Origin: Marinarcus sediminis
GTDB lineage: Bacteria > Campylobacterota > Campylobacteria > Campylobacterales > Arcobacteraceae
Length of the DNA: 64,000 nt
Assembly (NCBI RefSeq): GCF_048571275.1
Contig: NZ_CP182357.1
Coordinates: 1,550,001 to 1,614,000 of the forward strand
Direction: 5' to 3'
Every line of letters begins with the position of its first letter. The first letter of the stretch is position 1. Positions 42,029 to 51,101 of the stretch are shown piece by piece. A program made the position numbers and the translations under genes. The notes beneath the pieces are model-generated. The model saw only the letters and a program-made list of their open reading frames with translations. It had not been told where the DNA came from and made no database searches.

Positions 42029-44605
42029 ATGAATAAAATTTTTGAAAAACTGACCAACCAGCTGAGTGAAACAATTGAATCTTCTGTTTCATTGGCTTTA
42101 CATAATAAAAACCAAGAAGTAGAATTTATCCATATTATTTGGGCTTTATTGACCAATACCAATTCGGTACTTAATCAAGTTCTGAATAAAATGAATATTG
42201 ATAAAGCTGCCATTGAGTTGGAAGCCAAAAGTTATGCAGCCAAACTTGCACAAGTTTCAAGTGTGACCAAAGAGAACATTAAGATTGGAAGAGGGATTGT
42301 GGAAGCTTTGCAAAAAGCAGAAGGGCTTATGTCCAGCAGTGGAGATAAATACATTGCCATTGATACCTTTTTATTGGCCAATTTAGACAATAAAGTGTTT
42401 AAAGAGGTCATCAGTAAATACGTTAATTTAAGTGAATTTAAAAAAACAATTGAAACCATAAGAGGTGGAAGTAAAATAGAGAGCCAAAGCGGTGACGATG
42501 TTTTAGAATCGCTTCAAAAATATGGAATTAATCTCAATGAAAAAGCCATCAATGGGGAGTTAGACCCTGTCATTGGGAGAGATGAGCAAATTCAACGAAT
42601 GATGCAAATTCTCATTCGAAAAACAAAAAATAATCCCATTTTATTGGGAGAACCAGGTACGGGGAAAACGGCCATAGTTGAAGGCTTGGCTCAAAGAATC
42701 GTAGCACGTGATGTGCCAACGAGTTTACAAAACAAAAAAGTGATTACCTTAGATATGAGCGCACTCATTGCGGGAGCAAAATATCGAGGTGAGTTTGAAG
42801 ATCGGTTAAAAGCGGTCATTGATGAAGTGAAAAAAGCAGGCAATATTATTTTGTTTATCGATGAGATTCACACCATTGTAGGTGCAGGTGCAAGTGAAGG
42901 GAGTATGGATGCAGCCAATATCTTAAAACCTGCATTGGCTCGTGGTGAGCTTCATACGATTGGGGCAACAACCCTCAAAGAGTACCGAAAATATTTTGAA
43001 AAAGATACGGCGTTGCAAAGACGATTTCAGCCAGTTAATGTCAATGAACCCAGTGTCAATGAAGCCATACATATTCTAAGAGGCTTAAAAGAGCGCTTAG
43101 AGACGCATCATAATATTATTATCAATGATTCAGCTTTAGTTGCTGCGGCAAAACTCTCAGACAGATATATTGGTGACCGATTTTTACCCGATAAAGCCAT
43201 CGACTTAATTGATGAAGCCTCGGCTGAACTCAAAATGCAAATTGAGAGTGAACCTGTGGTTTTATCCACAGTTAAACGTGAGATTACTACGTTACAAGTA
43301 GAGAAACAAGCGCTTTTGATGGAAGACAAAAAGAAAAATGCCAAACGAGTTGACGAGATAGAAAAAGAGTTGGCCAATTTAGATGAGAAAAAAAGAGGAT
43401 TGGAAACGCAATTCACGACAGAAAAAGAGACTTTTAATGCCACTTCGGTTTTAAAATCAAAAATTGATGAACTTAAAAACAGAGCCATGATTGCCAAACG
43501 AGAATCTAAATTTGATGAGGCAGCAAGAATCGAATATGGAGAAATACCAGAATTAGAAGCCAAAATCAAAGAGAATGAAGTCAAATGGAAACAGATGCAA
43601 ACAGAGGGCACACTTTTAAGAAACAGCGTTGATGAAGAGTCAATTGCCACCATTGTAAGTAAATGGACAGGCATTCCTGTTAATAAAATGCTCAGCAGCC
43701 AAAAAGAGAGAATTTTACAAGTAGAAGCAGTTTTAAAAGAGGATGTTATTGGACAAGATGAAGCCATTAAAGCCATCAGCCGAGCCATCAAACGAAACAA
43801 AGCAGGCTTAAGTGAACAAACACGACCGATTGGTTCATTTCTATTTTTAGGACCAACGGGAGTGGGAAAAACACAAAGTGCTAAAACCTTGGCAAAATTT
43901 TTGTTTGATGATGCCAAAGCGCTTATTCGATTTGACATGAGTGAGTATATGGAAAAACACTCAGTCAGCCGACTTATTGGTGCAGCACCTGGATATGTAG
44001 GATACGATGAAGGAGGGCAACTCACTGAAGCGGTCAGAAGAAAACCCTACAGTGTGATTTTATTTGATGAGATTGAAAAAGCGCACCCCGATGTTTTTAA
44101 TATTTTGTTGCAAGTACTTGATGATGGAAGATTGACCGATAATAAAGGGGTAACGATTGATTTTAAAAATACCATTATTATTTTAACGTCAAATATTGGA
44201 AGTGCTAAAATCATTGAAATTGCCAATAAAGAGCAAAGACGTGCAGAGGTGATGAATGAAATCAAAGCCTATTTTAAACCAGAGTTTTTAAACAGACTTG
44301 ATGATATTGTTATTTTTGAACAATTAGGCTTAGAGCAAATCACCAATATTGTGGACATTATGTTCAATGATATTAAAGAAAAAGTAGCACAAAAAGAGAT
44401 TACCATTTCTTTAAGTCAAAGTGCTAAAGAGTATATTGCAAAAGTGGGATTTGACCCAGTATATGGAGCACGACCACTTAAAAGAGCACTCTATGAAGTA
44501 GTAGAAGACCGATTGGCTGATCTGATTTTAGAAGATAAAATTAAAGAAGGAAGTGATGTAAAATTTGATATGATTGGCAATGAAGTTAATTTGATCATTT
44601 CATAA
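42029..44605 (+). CDS. clpB: ATP-dependent disaggregase ClpB
   Basis: An 858-residue Hsp100 chaperone. The N domain (about 1-145) is followed by AAA1 with Walker A GEPGTGKTAIVEG (about 206) and GEFEDRLKAVIDE, the coiled-coil middle domain (about 405-520), then AAA2 with GPTGVGKTQSAK (about 607) and SEYMEKHSVSRLIGAAPGYVG. The coiled-coil insertion and no ClpP-binding loop mark it as ClpB rather than ClpA. It rescues aggregated proteins with DnaK in the cytoplasm. Controlled by HspR- and HrcA-like sites upstream. The next gene starts 24 bases on. Confidence 0.98.
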   Translation: MNKIFEKLTNQLSETIESSVSLALHNKNQEVEFIHIIWALLTNTNSVLNQVLNKMNIDKAAIELEAKSYAAKLAQVSSVTKENIKIGRGIVEALQKAEGLMSSSGDKYIAIDTFLLANLDNKVFKEVISKYVNLSEFKKTIETIRGGSKIESQSGDDVLESLQKYGINLNEKAINGELDPVIGRDEQIQRMMQILIRKTKNNPILLGEPGTGKTAIVEGLAQRIVARDVPTSLQNKKVITLDMSALIAGAKYRGEFEDRLKAVIDEVKKAGNIILFIDEIHTIVGAGASEGSMDAANILKPALARGELHTIGATTLKEYRKYFEKDTALQRRFQPVNVNEPSVNEAIHILRGLKERLETHHNIIINDSALVAAAKLSDRYIGDRFLPDKAIDLIDEASAELKMQIESEPVVLSTVKREITTLQVEKQALLMEDKKKNAKRVDEIEKELANLDEKKRGLETQFTTEKETFNATSVLKSKIDELKNRAMIAKRESKFDEAARIEYGEIPELEAKIKENEVKWKQMQTEGTLLRNSVDEESIATIVSKWTGIPVNKMLSSQKERILQVEAVLKEDVIGQDEAIKAISRAIKRNKAGLSEQTRPIGSFLFLGPTGVGKTQSAKTLAKFLFDDAKALIRFDMSEYMEKHSVSRLIGAAPGYVGYDEGGQLTEAVRRKPYSVILFDEIEKAHPDVFNILLQVLDDGRLTDNKGVTIDFKNTIIILTSNIGSAKIIEIANKEQRRAEVMNEIKAYFKPEFLNRLDDIVIFEQLGLEQITNIVDIMFNDIKEKVAQKEITISLSQSAKEYIAKVGFDPVYGARPLKRALYEVVEDRLADLILEDKIKEGSDVKFDMIGNEVNLIIS

Positions 44606-44629
44606 TTGAACAAGATAAAAGGTATTTTA

Positions 44630-45244
44630 ATGAGATATGTTGTTGCATTTATTTTAAGTATGAGTATGCTGTTTGCATCCATAGAAGAGGGACAAAAAGC
44701 TTTAGATGCAAAAGAGTACAGCAAGGCCTATGCTTTTTTTATGCAACAAATTCAAGATGCAGCTGATGCACAATATAATTTGGGATATATGTATGAATTG
44801 GGATTAGGGGTTCCTCGAAATATGTATAAAGCGATACGACTGTACAGAATTGCAGCAGCTGAGGGCAGTATAAAAGCACAAGTTGTTCTGGGGAATGCCT
44901 ATTTTAATGGTATCGGGGTGAAACAAAATGTTGAACAAGCGATTCATTGGTTTGAACTTGCAAGCAGTCAAGGGGATAAAAACGCAAGAAAAGCTTTAAC
45001 TCAAATTGATGAAATTAAAGGAGATATGGGAAATTTGACCATTTTAAGTAGTATCGCCAAGAGTGAAGTTTATATTAATTCAAGATACCGAGGCACAACC
45101 CCCCTTACGATTAAAATTCCAGCAGGAAATGCTTTGGAGATTGTTGTCAGACATGACGGGTTTAAGCCTTTTATACTCCAAGAGAGTTTAGAAAAAAAAG
45201 AGACAAAATCAATTCGCGCTCAACTGGTACCGTCTAAAAAGTAA
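44630..45244 (+). CDS. Exported Sel1-repeat / PEGA-domain protein
   Basis: A 204-residue secreted protein: signal peptide about 1-15 (RYVVAFILSMSMLFA), Sel1-like repeats (about 20-115, AQYNLGYMYELGLGVPRN and AQVVLGNAYFNGIGVKQN) and a C-terminal PEGA domain (about 135-200, VYINSRYRGTTPLTIKIPAG). Sel1 repeats mediate protein contacts and PEGA domains bind at the cell surface. I start it at the ATG at 44630, which follows AAAAGG; the in-frame TTG at 44606 has no good site. It probably shares a transcript with clpB and ends at a terminator. Confidence 0.85.
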   Translation: MRYVVAFILSMSMLFASIEEGQKALDAKEYSKAYAFFMQQIQDAADAQYNLGYMYELGLGVPRNMYKAIRLYRIAAAEGSIKAQVVLGNAYFNGIGVKQNVEQAIHWFELASSQGDKNARKALTQIDEIKGDMGNLTILSSIAKSEVYINSRYRGTTPLTIKIPAGNALEIVVRHDGFKPFILQESLEKKETKSIRAQLVPSKK

Positions 45245-45261
45245 TTGGATTTTGAAATTAA

Positions 45262-45299
45262 AAAGTAGCTTAATATAATAAAATATTAAGCTTACTTTA
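45262..45299 (+). terminator. Terminator after the Sel1/PEGA gene
   Basis: A 15-bp stem with one bulged base, AAAGTAGCTTAATAT against ATATTAAGC-T-TACTTT, separates the clpB unit from rpmH. Stem is A+T-rich. Confidence 0.6.
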
Positions 45300-45301
45300 A
45301 C

Positions 45302-45307
45302 TATAAT
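45302..45307 (+). promoter_or_regulatory. Likely -10 box for the rpmH operon
   Basis: TATAAT, 35 bases before the rpmH start codon and just after a terminator. No clear -35 box, as often seen in this phylum. Confidence 0.5.
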
Positions 45308-45342
45308 CCGCAACTTAATTTGCAAAAAGAGGATATAAAAAG

Positions 45343-45477
45343 ATGAAAAGAACGTATCAACCGCATAACACGCCAAGAAAAAGAACACATGGTTTTAGAA
45401 TCAGAATGAAAACGAAAAGTGGAAGAAAAGTGATCAGTGCCAGAAGAGCTAAGGGTAGAAAAAGATTAGCTGTTTAA
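45343..45477 (+). CDS. rpmH: 50S ribosomal protein L34
   Basis: A 44-residue basic ribosomal protein, KRTYQPHNTPRKRTHGFRIR onwards, ending GRKRLAV. AGAGGATAT lies upstream of the ATG. It is first in the conserved rpmH-rnpA-yidD-yidC-jag-mnmE cluster, and its 3' end overlaps rnpA. Confidence 0.98.
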   Translation: MKRTYQPHNTPRKRTHGFRIRMKTKSGRKVISARRAKGRKRLAV

Positions 45478-45800
45478 GCAAACAACACAGACTCAATAGT
45501 AAAAAAGATTTTAACGACCTTTATAAAAGTGCCAAGAAGTGGCATACTAATTCGTTTGTCGCTTTTTTTAAGTCTGAAAAAAACATACAAGCTGCATTTG
45601 TTACCTCTAAAAAAGTGGGTAATGCAGTTTTACGAAACAAAGCACGAAGAAGATTGCGTGCTCTGTTTTTATCTTACGAAAAACAAATTCAAACCGGAAA
45701 ATATATATTTGTAGCAAAAGAGACAATCCATGAAAAAGATTTTGAAGGATTGAAAAAAGATTTTAATTTTGCTTTTAAAAGATTAGAGCTATTTAAATGA
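45465..45800 (+). CDS. rnpA: Ribonuclease P protein component
   Basis: A 111-residue basic protein that binds the RNase P RNA for tRNA 5' maturation. The conserved core KQHRLNSKKDF, then KSAKKWHTNSFVAFF, then SKKVGNAVLRNKARRRLRAL matches the family over its full length. No ATG, GTG, TTG or CTG lies in frame before a GTG at 45615, well inside the core, while the frame opens just after TAG at 45456. ATT at 45465 is the best start: AAGGG (45451-45455) lies nine bases upstream and the product begins xSCLSKQHRL. It would overlap rpmH by thirteen bases. Confidence 0.9.
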   Translation: MSCLSKQHRLNSKKDFNDLYKSAKKWHTNSFVAFFKSEKNIQAAFVTSKKVGNAVLRNKARRRLRALFLSYEKQIQTGKYIFVAKETIHEKDFEGLKKDFNFAFKRLELFK

Positions 45801-46141
45801 AAACGATTTTAAAACTTTTAATTAAGTTTTATCAAAAATATATCTCTCCTTTAACTCCTGCAAGTTGTAGATACTACCCAACATGTTCAGAATATGCCCT
45901 ATGGCAGTTTGAAAACAATACTATCTTTAAGGCGATTTATTTTACAATAACACGCATATTAAAATGTAACCAGCTTTTCCAAGGTGGTTTAGACTATCCT
46001 GTAGTCAAATATAAATACAAACATAATATTATCTTTAAAAAAATTAATGTTAAATATTGGTATGTTCCAATATCTAAAGATGATTGTTACGTAATAAAAA
46101 ACTGGGAGTGTAAAAAGAAGAATGGATCCACACATGAATAA
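45797..46141 (+). CDS. yidD: Membrane protein insertion efficiency factor YidD
   Basis: A 114-residue protein with the YidD hallmark FYQKYISPLTPASCRYYPTCSEYA (given here in part: SPLTPASCRYYPTCSEYA). An amphipathic N-terminal helix attaches it to the inner membrane beside YidC. It overlaps the end of rnpA by four bases and the start of yidC by twenty. The basic C-terminal tail (about 75-114) is longer than usual. Confidence 0.95.
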   Translation: MKTILKLLIKFYQKYISPLTPASCRYYPTCSEYALWQFENNTIFKAIYFTITRILKCNQLFQGGLDYPVVKYKYKHNIIFKKINVKYWYVPISKDDCYVIKNWECKKKNGSTHE

Positions 46142-47720
46142 TAAAGATGGAATGCAAAAACGAATGTTATTAATGACATTGATTGTTTTTGTATTTTTTG
46201 TAGCATATGAGTTTTTAGTACTGAAGCCTCAACAAGAAGCGAAACAACAAGAAAAAATCAAACAAGAACAAACCGTTAAAAATCAAGCTCCTGTAGCGAT
46301 GACAACAGATGCTGCACCTGTAGCTAACAATACAGTAACAACGCAAGCACCAAGCGTAAATTTATCACCTAAAAGCGTTGTTTCAACAATTAAAACACAA
46401 AAAAGTTTATATGAAATTGACAATTTAGGAAGAATTGCACAAGTGACTCTTTTAGAGAGTAAATATACAGATAAAGATTCAAAACAGATTAAACTCTTTG
46501 CTTTGGATCAATTAAGACCATTGGAAGTAAGATTTTCTGATGCCAGTATCAATGAAGAGGCGTTTAAAGTTAATGTTATTGCCAATGCAAGTGCAATTGA
46601 TGCTACACAAACAAAACAACAATTGGTATTAACACAACAACTTTCAAATCTTCTTGTAACAAAAACAATCACGTTTTACCCAGACAGTCACTATGATGTT
46701 ACTGTCAAAACATCAACGCCACAAACATTTTTTATGACAACTGGGTTTAGACCCAATGTTTTGGTTGATATGTATGCGGATCATGGAGCATTGTTAAAGT
46801 TAAATGATGGCTCTTTAACCACATTTTTAGATGAAAAAATGGATAAAACAGAGAGCGTTACTGGTGTGAAATTTGCTTCTGCCTTTGATCGATACTACAC
46901 TACTGTTTTATACAATTTTGATAAAAGTATGTCCGTTACCGTCATGAAAGATGAGAAAAATGACCCTCAAATGTTTATTCATGGGAACACAGATTTAACG
47001 CTCAGTGGTTACGCAGGACCCAAAGAGCATATTTTGTTAAAATCACTCAATCCTGAATTGGTTGATGTTATTGAGTATGGATTTTTTACGTTTATTGCAA
47101 AACCAATGTTTATATTCTTACAATTCTTACAAGGATACATCGGAAACTGGGGTTGGACAATTGTTGCTTTAACCATTCTTATTAAATTGATTCTATTCCC
47201 TTTATCATACAAAGGTATGGTATCGATGCAAAAGCTCAAAGACTTAGCGCCAAAAATCAAAGATATTCAAGCAAAATATAAAGACGACAAACAAAAACAA
47301 TCAACACACATGATGGAGTTATATAAAAAGAACGGTGCCAACCCAATGGGTGGATGTTTGCCATTGATTTTACAAATTCCCGTATTTTTCTCAATTTATC
47401 GAGTTTTATTAAACTCTATTGAGTTAAAAGGTGCCCCATGGATACTTTGGATACACGATTTAGCAATGATGGATCCTTATTATGTGTTACCTCTTTTAAT
47501 GGGTGCGTCAATGTTTTTACAACAAAAACTTACTCCAAATACACTGCAAGATGAAATGCAAAAGAAAATATTTCAGTTCTTACCAGTGATATTCACATTC
47601 TTTTTCTTATGGTTCCCAGCAGGATTAACACTTTATTGGGTTGTCAATAACATCTTTACTATAGGACAACAAGTCTATATTAATTCGATATTTGACAAAC
47701 AAAAAGCAATTAAAAAATAA
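46122..47720 (+). CDS. yidC: Membrane protein insertase YidC
   Basis: A 532-residue inner-membrane insertase of the Gram-negative form: a signal-anchor helix (about 14-33), a large periplasmic beta-supersandwich domain (about 80-310) and a five-helix core starting FIAKPMFIFLQFLQGY, with SYKGMVSMQKLKDLAPKI and GCLPLILQIPVFFSIYRVL. The start ATG is inside yidD. It assists insertion of proteins alone or with Sec. Coupling to jag follows after twelve bases. Confidence 0.97.
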   Translation: MDPHMNNKDGMQKRMLLMTLIVFVFFVAYEFLVLKPQQEAKQQEKIKQEQTVKNQAPVAMTTDAAPVANNTVTTQAPSVNLSPKSVVSTIKTQKSLYEIDNLGRIAQVTLLESKYTDKDSKQIKLFALDQLRPLEVRFSDASINEEAFKVNVIANASAIDATQTKQQLVLTQQLSNLLVTKTITFYPDSHYDVTVKTSTPQTFFMTTGFRPNVLVDMYADHGALLKLNDGSLTTFLDEKMDKTESVTGVKFASAFDRYYTTVLYNFDKSMSVTVMKDEKNDPQMFIHGNTDLTLSGYAGPKEHILLKSLNPELVDVIEYGFFTFIAKPMFIFLQFLQGYIGNWGWTIVALTILIKLILFPLSYKGMVSMQKLKDLAPKIKDIQAKYKDDKQKQSTHMMELYKKNGANPMGGCLPLILQIPVFFSIYRVLLNSIELKGAPWILWIHDLAMMDPYYVLPLLMGASMFLQQKLTPNTLQDEMQKKIFQFLPVIFTFFFLWFPAGLTLYWVVNNIFTIGQQVYINSIFDKQKAIKK

Positions 47721-47732
47721 TAGGATTATATT

Positions 47733-48620
47733 ATGAAAAAGTTTGAAGCAAAATGTTTAGAAGAGGCTTATGAATTAGCAACTAATGAATTTAATTGTTC
47801 GATAACTGATTTAAATATTGATATTATTCAACAATCTTCAAAAGGCTTTTTAGGAATTGGTAAAAAAAGTGCCATTATTATGGCAGAACAAAAACGAGAT
47901 TGCAGAAGAGAGTTCAGAAGAAGAGATACAAAATACAGAAAAAACAGTATAAATATAGAAGATGTATCAAAAAAGATTGCTGAAAACTGTAATAATGAAA
48001 ACAGTCGTGAGTGTGCAAAAACAAAATGTAAAATGGAGAGTATAAAAGCAACTCCAAAAATTAAAGAGAAAGATGCTATTTTTGATAACTTCTATACGGA
48101 AGCCAGAGAGAGAATTGATGAAAAATGTGCGAAAATTTTTGTCAAAAAAGAGGGCGATGAAATCATCAAAGAAATCAAAAGAGATGTAAACAATCTTTTT
48201 CTTGGTACATGTTTTGTTCTTGAAGAGATTAAAGTTGAGTTTTATGATGCTGAAACCATTTATATTGAGTTCAGTGGCGATGATTCCGCCTTATTAATAG
48301 GAAAAGAGGGGTACAGATATAAAGCCCTTTCGTATATTTTATTTAATTGGATCAATGAAAAATATGGTCTCATGCTCAGACTTGAAATTGCTGAATTTCT
48401 TAAAAATCAAGAAGAGGCCATTCATAACTACCTTCTGCCTGTCATTGAAACCATCAATGAGACAGGTTCTTATAAAACCAAACCTCTTGATGGGATTTTA
48501 GTTCATATTGCTCTTAAAAGATTAAGAGAAGAGTTTCCCGATAAATATGTTGCAGTCAAAACCAATCAAAGAGGCGACAAATATGTACTTGTTAATGAGT
48601 ACAGAACCAAACAGCAATAG
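47733..48620 (+). CDS. jag: Jag/KhpB RNA-binding protein
   Basis: A 295-residue protein: Jag-N domain (about 1-52, with SKGFLGIGKKSA), a charged linker (about 55-115), a KH-like domain around LIGKEGYRYKALSYIL (about 190-205) and a C-terminal R3H-like region with LKRLREEFPDKYVAVKTN. It is an RNA-binding partner encoded beside yidC in many bacteria and is proposed to help membrane protein biogenesis or cell-envelope control. Confidence 0.9.
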   Translation: MKKFEAKCLEEAYELATNEFNCSITDLNIDIIQQSSKGFLGIGKKSAIIMAEQKRDCRREFRRRDTKYRKNSINIEDVSKKIAENCNNENSRECAKTKCKMESIKATPKIKEKDAIFDNFYTEARERIDEKCAKIFVKKEGDEIIKEIKRDVNNLFLGTCFVLEEIKVEFYDAETIYIEFSGDDSALLIGKEGYRYKALSYILFNWINEKYGLMLRLEIAEFLKNQEEAIHNYLLPVIETINETGSYKTKPLDGILVHIALKRLREEFPDKYVAVKTNQRGDKYVLVNEYRTKQQ

Positions 48621-48628
48621 GTTTTACG

Positions 48629-49969
48629 TTGTTTGATGAAGATACAATTGTTGCAATTGCAACAGCCAATGGCATTGGTTCTATTTCAATCGTAAGAGTT
48701 AGCGGTAAAGAGGCTTTACCCATAGCTCTTAAAATCTCAAAAAAAGAAAATTTAACACCCCGTGTAGCAACATTGCATTCCCTTTATAACAGCAATAATG
48801 AGCTTATTGATGAAGCACTTTTAATCTATTTTAAAAATCCAAACTCTTTTACAGGTGAAGATATTGTTGAGTTTCAATGTCATGGTGGAATGGCCATTTC
48901 AAATATCATTTTGGATGAAGTGGTCAAACACGGTGGACGTTTGGCACAACCCGGAGAGTTTTCTAAACGCGCTTTTCATAATGGTAAAATTGATTTAAGC
49001 AAAGCCGAAGCGATTGCGAAAATCATTGAGGCCAGAAGTGAAGATGCCGTAAAACTGCTGGCACGACAACTTAAAGGTGAATTGAGCACTTTTGTTGAAG
49101 ATATCAGAAAAGATTTACTCTTTATGTTGGCCTATACGGAAGTAAATATCGATTATGCAGAAGAGGATTTACCTGAAGATATTTTTAAACAAATTGAAGT
49201 GAAATTAGATAATATTAAAATCAAACTGCACACAACATTGGATGCCAGTAAACGAAGAGAAGGCTTAATTGAAGGCTTTAAAGTTGCCATCATTGGGAAA
49301 CCCAATGTAGGTAAGAGTTCCTTGTTGAATAAATTGTTAAATTTTGACCGAGCCATTATCTCAGATATTGCAGGAACCACAAGAGATACCATTGAAGAGA
49401 GTGTTAAAATTGGAACACACTTGATTAAAATTGTAGACACAGCAGGTATTCGAGAAGCCAATGATGTCATTGAAAAAATTGGTATTGAGAAATCACTTGA
49501 AGCGGTTTCTCAAGCAGATATTATCATTGCTTTGTTTGATAATTCAAAAGCGCTTGATTCAGAAGATGAAAAGATATTAGATATTTTAGATGAGATCAAT
49601 AACAAAGAGAAGCTGCTGGTTTTAAATAAGTCAGATTTACAGAATTTGTTTGATAAATCAAAACTATCAGAGTTTATAGAGTTAAGTACCAAAGTAGATA
49701 TTAATCCTTTGATTAAGCACATTGAAAAGATACTCGATGCCAATAGCCATGGTGATGATATGACACTGATTTCAAAACGGCAAGTGCAAGCGGTTGAGCA
49801 AACACTTTATCATATTAAACACTCACATGAACCCTTACACAGTGGAGAGTTGGAGTTTTTTGCTTATCATATCACTGAAGCGATGCAACATATCTCTAAT
49901 ATTACACGACCGTATGAAAATGATCAAATGTTGGATGTGATGTTTGGGGAGTTTTGTTTAGGTAAGTAA
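48629..49969 (+). CDS. mnmE: tRNA uridine-5-carboxymethylaminomethyl GTPase MnmE
   Basis: A 446-residue enzyme that, with MnmG, modifies U34 of certain tRNAs. The N-terminal folate-binding domain (about 1-115) begins TIVAIATANGIGSISIVRVSG; the G domain has GKPNVGKSSLLNKLL, DIAGTTRDTIEE and NKSD; the C-terminus has the required cysteine in FGEFCLGK. Start TTG at 48629, with AGG seven bases upstream. It is last in the rpmH cluster. Confidence 0.95.
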   Translation: MFDEDTIVAIATANGIGSISIVRVSGKEALPIALKISKKENLTPRVATLHSLYNSNNELIDEALLIYFKNPNSFTGEDIVEFQCHGGMAISNIILDEVVKHGGRLAQPGEFSKRAFHNGKIDLSKAEAIAKIIEARSEDAVKLLARQLKGELSTFVEDIRKDLLFMLAYTEVNIDYAEEDLPEDIFKQIEVKLDNIKIKLHTTLDASKRREGLIEGFKVAIIGKPNVGKSSLLNKLLNFDRAIISDIAGTTRDTIEESVKIGTHLIKIVDTAGIREANDVIEKIGIEKSLEAVSQADIIIALFDNSKALDSEDEKILDILDEINNKEKLLVLNKSDLQNLFDKSKLSEFIELSTKVDINPLIKHIEKILDANSHGDDMTLISKRQVQAVEQTLYHIKHSHEPLHSGELEFFAYHITEAMQHISNITRPYENDQMLDVMFGEFCLGK

Positions 49970-49991
49970 CTGTTTCATTGCTTACTTTTTT
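49962..49991 (+). terminator. Terminator after mnmE
   Basis: GTAAG and CTTAC (49962-49966 and 49981-49985) with a 14-base loop and a run of six T. It overlaps the mnmE stop and reaches the convergent gene's stop at 49990. Confidence 0.45.
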
Positions 49992-50466
49992 ATATCTTTT
50001 CTATCCAAATCAGCTTCGCATTCTCTTTTGAAATATCAATCCACGAATTACAATCAAACGCTACTTTTAAAACCGTACAAGGCATCACCTCTTCTTTATG
50101 GTTGACAAATGTCAGTGCTAAAGCAGTTAAAGAGGGGTTGTGTCCAACAATCATTAAATCTTGAACCGTATCAAAGGTATAACTTATTGTTTCAATGAGT
50201 TCATTTAAAAATGCTTGATAGAGTACTTCATTGTACATGATATTTTTTTTATACTCTAATTCATGGGCTAAAATTTCAGCGGTTGATCGTGTTCGATAAG
50301 CTGGACTTGAGACAATTAAATCAGGATTGACCTTTAATGCTTTTAATCTTTTCGCCATGGCAATGGCATCTTGGATTCCATCAGCTGAGAGTTCAAGATC
50401 AAAGTCATCGACTTTTAAATTGCTGGTATTTTTCTCTGGATGTCTCATAATATAGAGTGTTTTCAT
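49990..50466 (-). CDS. SixA-like histidine phosphatase (copy 1)
   Basis: A 158-residue histidine phosphatase superfamily protein. The phosphoacceptor motif is LYIMRHPEKN (His about 9), the middle arginine is in SSPAYRTRSTAEIL, and the second His is in VGHNPSLTALALTFV (about 107). The small size without an insertion fits SixA, which dephosphorylates phosphohistidine on proteins such as NPr or ArcB. A paralogue is encoded 86 bases upstream. Convergent with mnmE. Confidence 0.85.
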   Translation of the reverse strand: MKTLYIMRHPEKNTSNLKVDDFDLELSADGIQDAIAMAKRLKALKVNPDLIVSSPAYRTRSTAEILAHELEYKKNIMYNEVLYQAFLNELIETISYTFDTVQDLMIVGHNPSLTALALTFVNHKEEVMPCTVLKVAFDCNSWIDISKENAKLIWIEKI

Positions 50467-50552
50467 TGTATTGTTCCGACATAAAATTATTGTATTATAA
50501 TCGCATTGTAAAGAGATTTTGCTTTTATATAACTAAAAGTTATAAATATTGT

Positions 50553-51035
50553 TTAATTATATTTTTTGGGGTACTCAAATGATACAAAATGGGCATTTAT
50601 TTTTGAAATATCTTTCCAAGTAGGAACAACAAATTCAATCTCTAAAACACCACACGTTGGAATATTTTCTAAGAAATCAATGAGATTATAAGCAAGCGCA
50701 TTTAAACTGGGGTTATGGCCAATTAAAAAGACAGTTTCGTTTTTATCGTCGAGTTTTCTTAGAAACTCTAAAAGTTCACTCTGTGTTGCATCATAAATGA
50801 TATCGTTGAAGTGAATGGTTTTATTGAAATATTCTGCAATAATTTTTGCAGTTGTTTTGGCTCGTAACGCTTTTGAACTTATTATTATGTCAGGTTTGAT
50901 GTATTTTTGTTTTAGTATTGCTGCCATTAAAGGGGCATTTTTTAGACCTCTTTTATTTAAAGGTCGTTCAAAATCATTTAATGTAAAATCTTTCCATGAA
51001 GATTTTGCATGCCGAATTAAAAAAACTCTTTTCAT
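50553..51035 (-). CDS. SixA-like histidine phosphatase (copy 2)
   Basis: A 160-residue paralogue of the neighbouring gene: LIRHAKSSW (His about 9), SKALRAKTTAKIIAEY and LIGHNPSLNALAYNL. RHAKSSW is the form typical of SixA proteins in this phylum. The two copies are only moderately similar, so duplication is not recent. Start ATG 51035 follows AGGATTTCTG. Confidence 0.87.
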   Translation of the reverse strand: MKRVFLIRHAKSSWKDFTLNDFERPLNKRGLKNAPLMAAILKQKYIKPDIIISSKALRAKTTAKIIAEYFNKTIHFNDIIYDATQSELLEFLRKLDDKNETVFLIGHNPSLNALAYNLIDFLENIPTCGVLEIEFVVPTWKDISKINAHFVSFEYPKKYN

Positions 51036-51101
51036 CAGAAATCCTTAATGGTAATATCATAACTATATTTTAGTATAATTGTTAAAAAATAAGGTAAAAA
51101 A

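Noticed and set aside
43108..44025. A 305-codon open frame antisense to clpB
   Set aside because: It lies wholly within the conserved clpB sequence, has no ribosome-binding site or recognisable domain, and is serine- and leucine-rich as expected for the complement of this coding strand.
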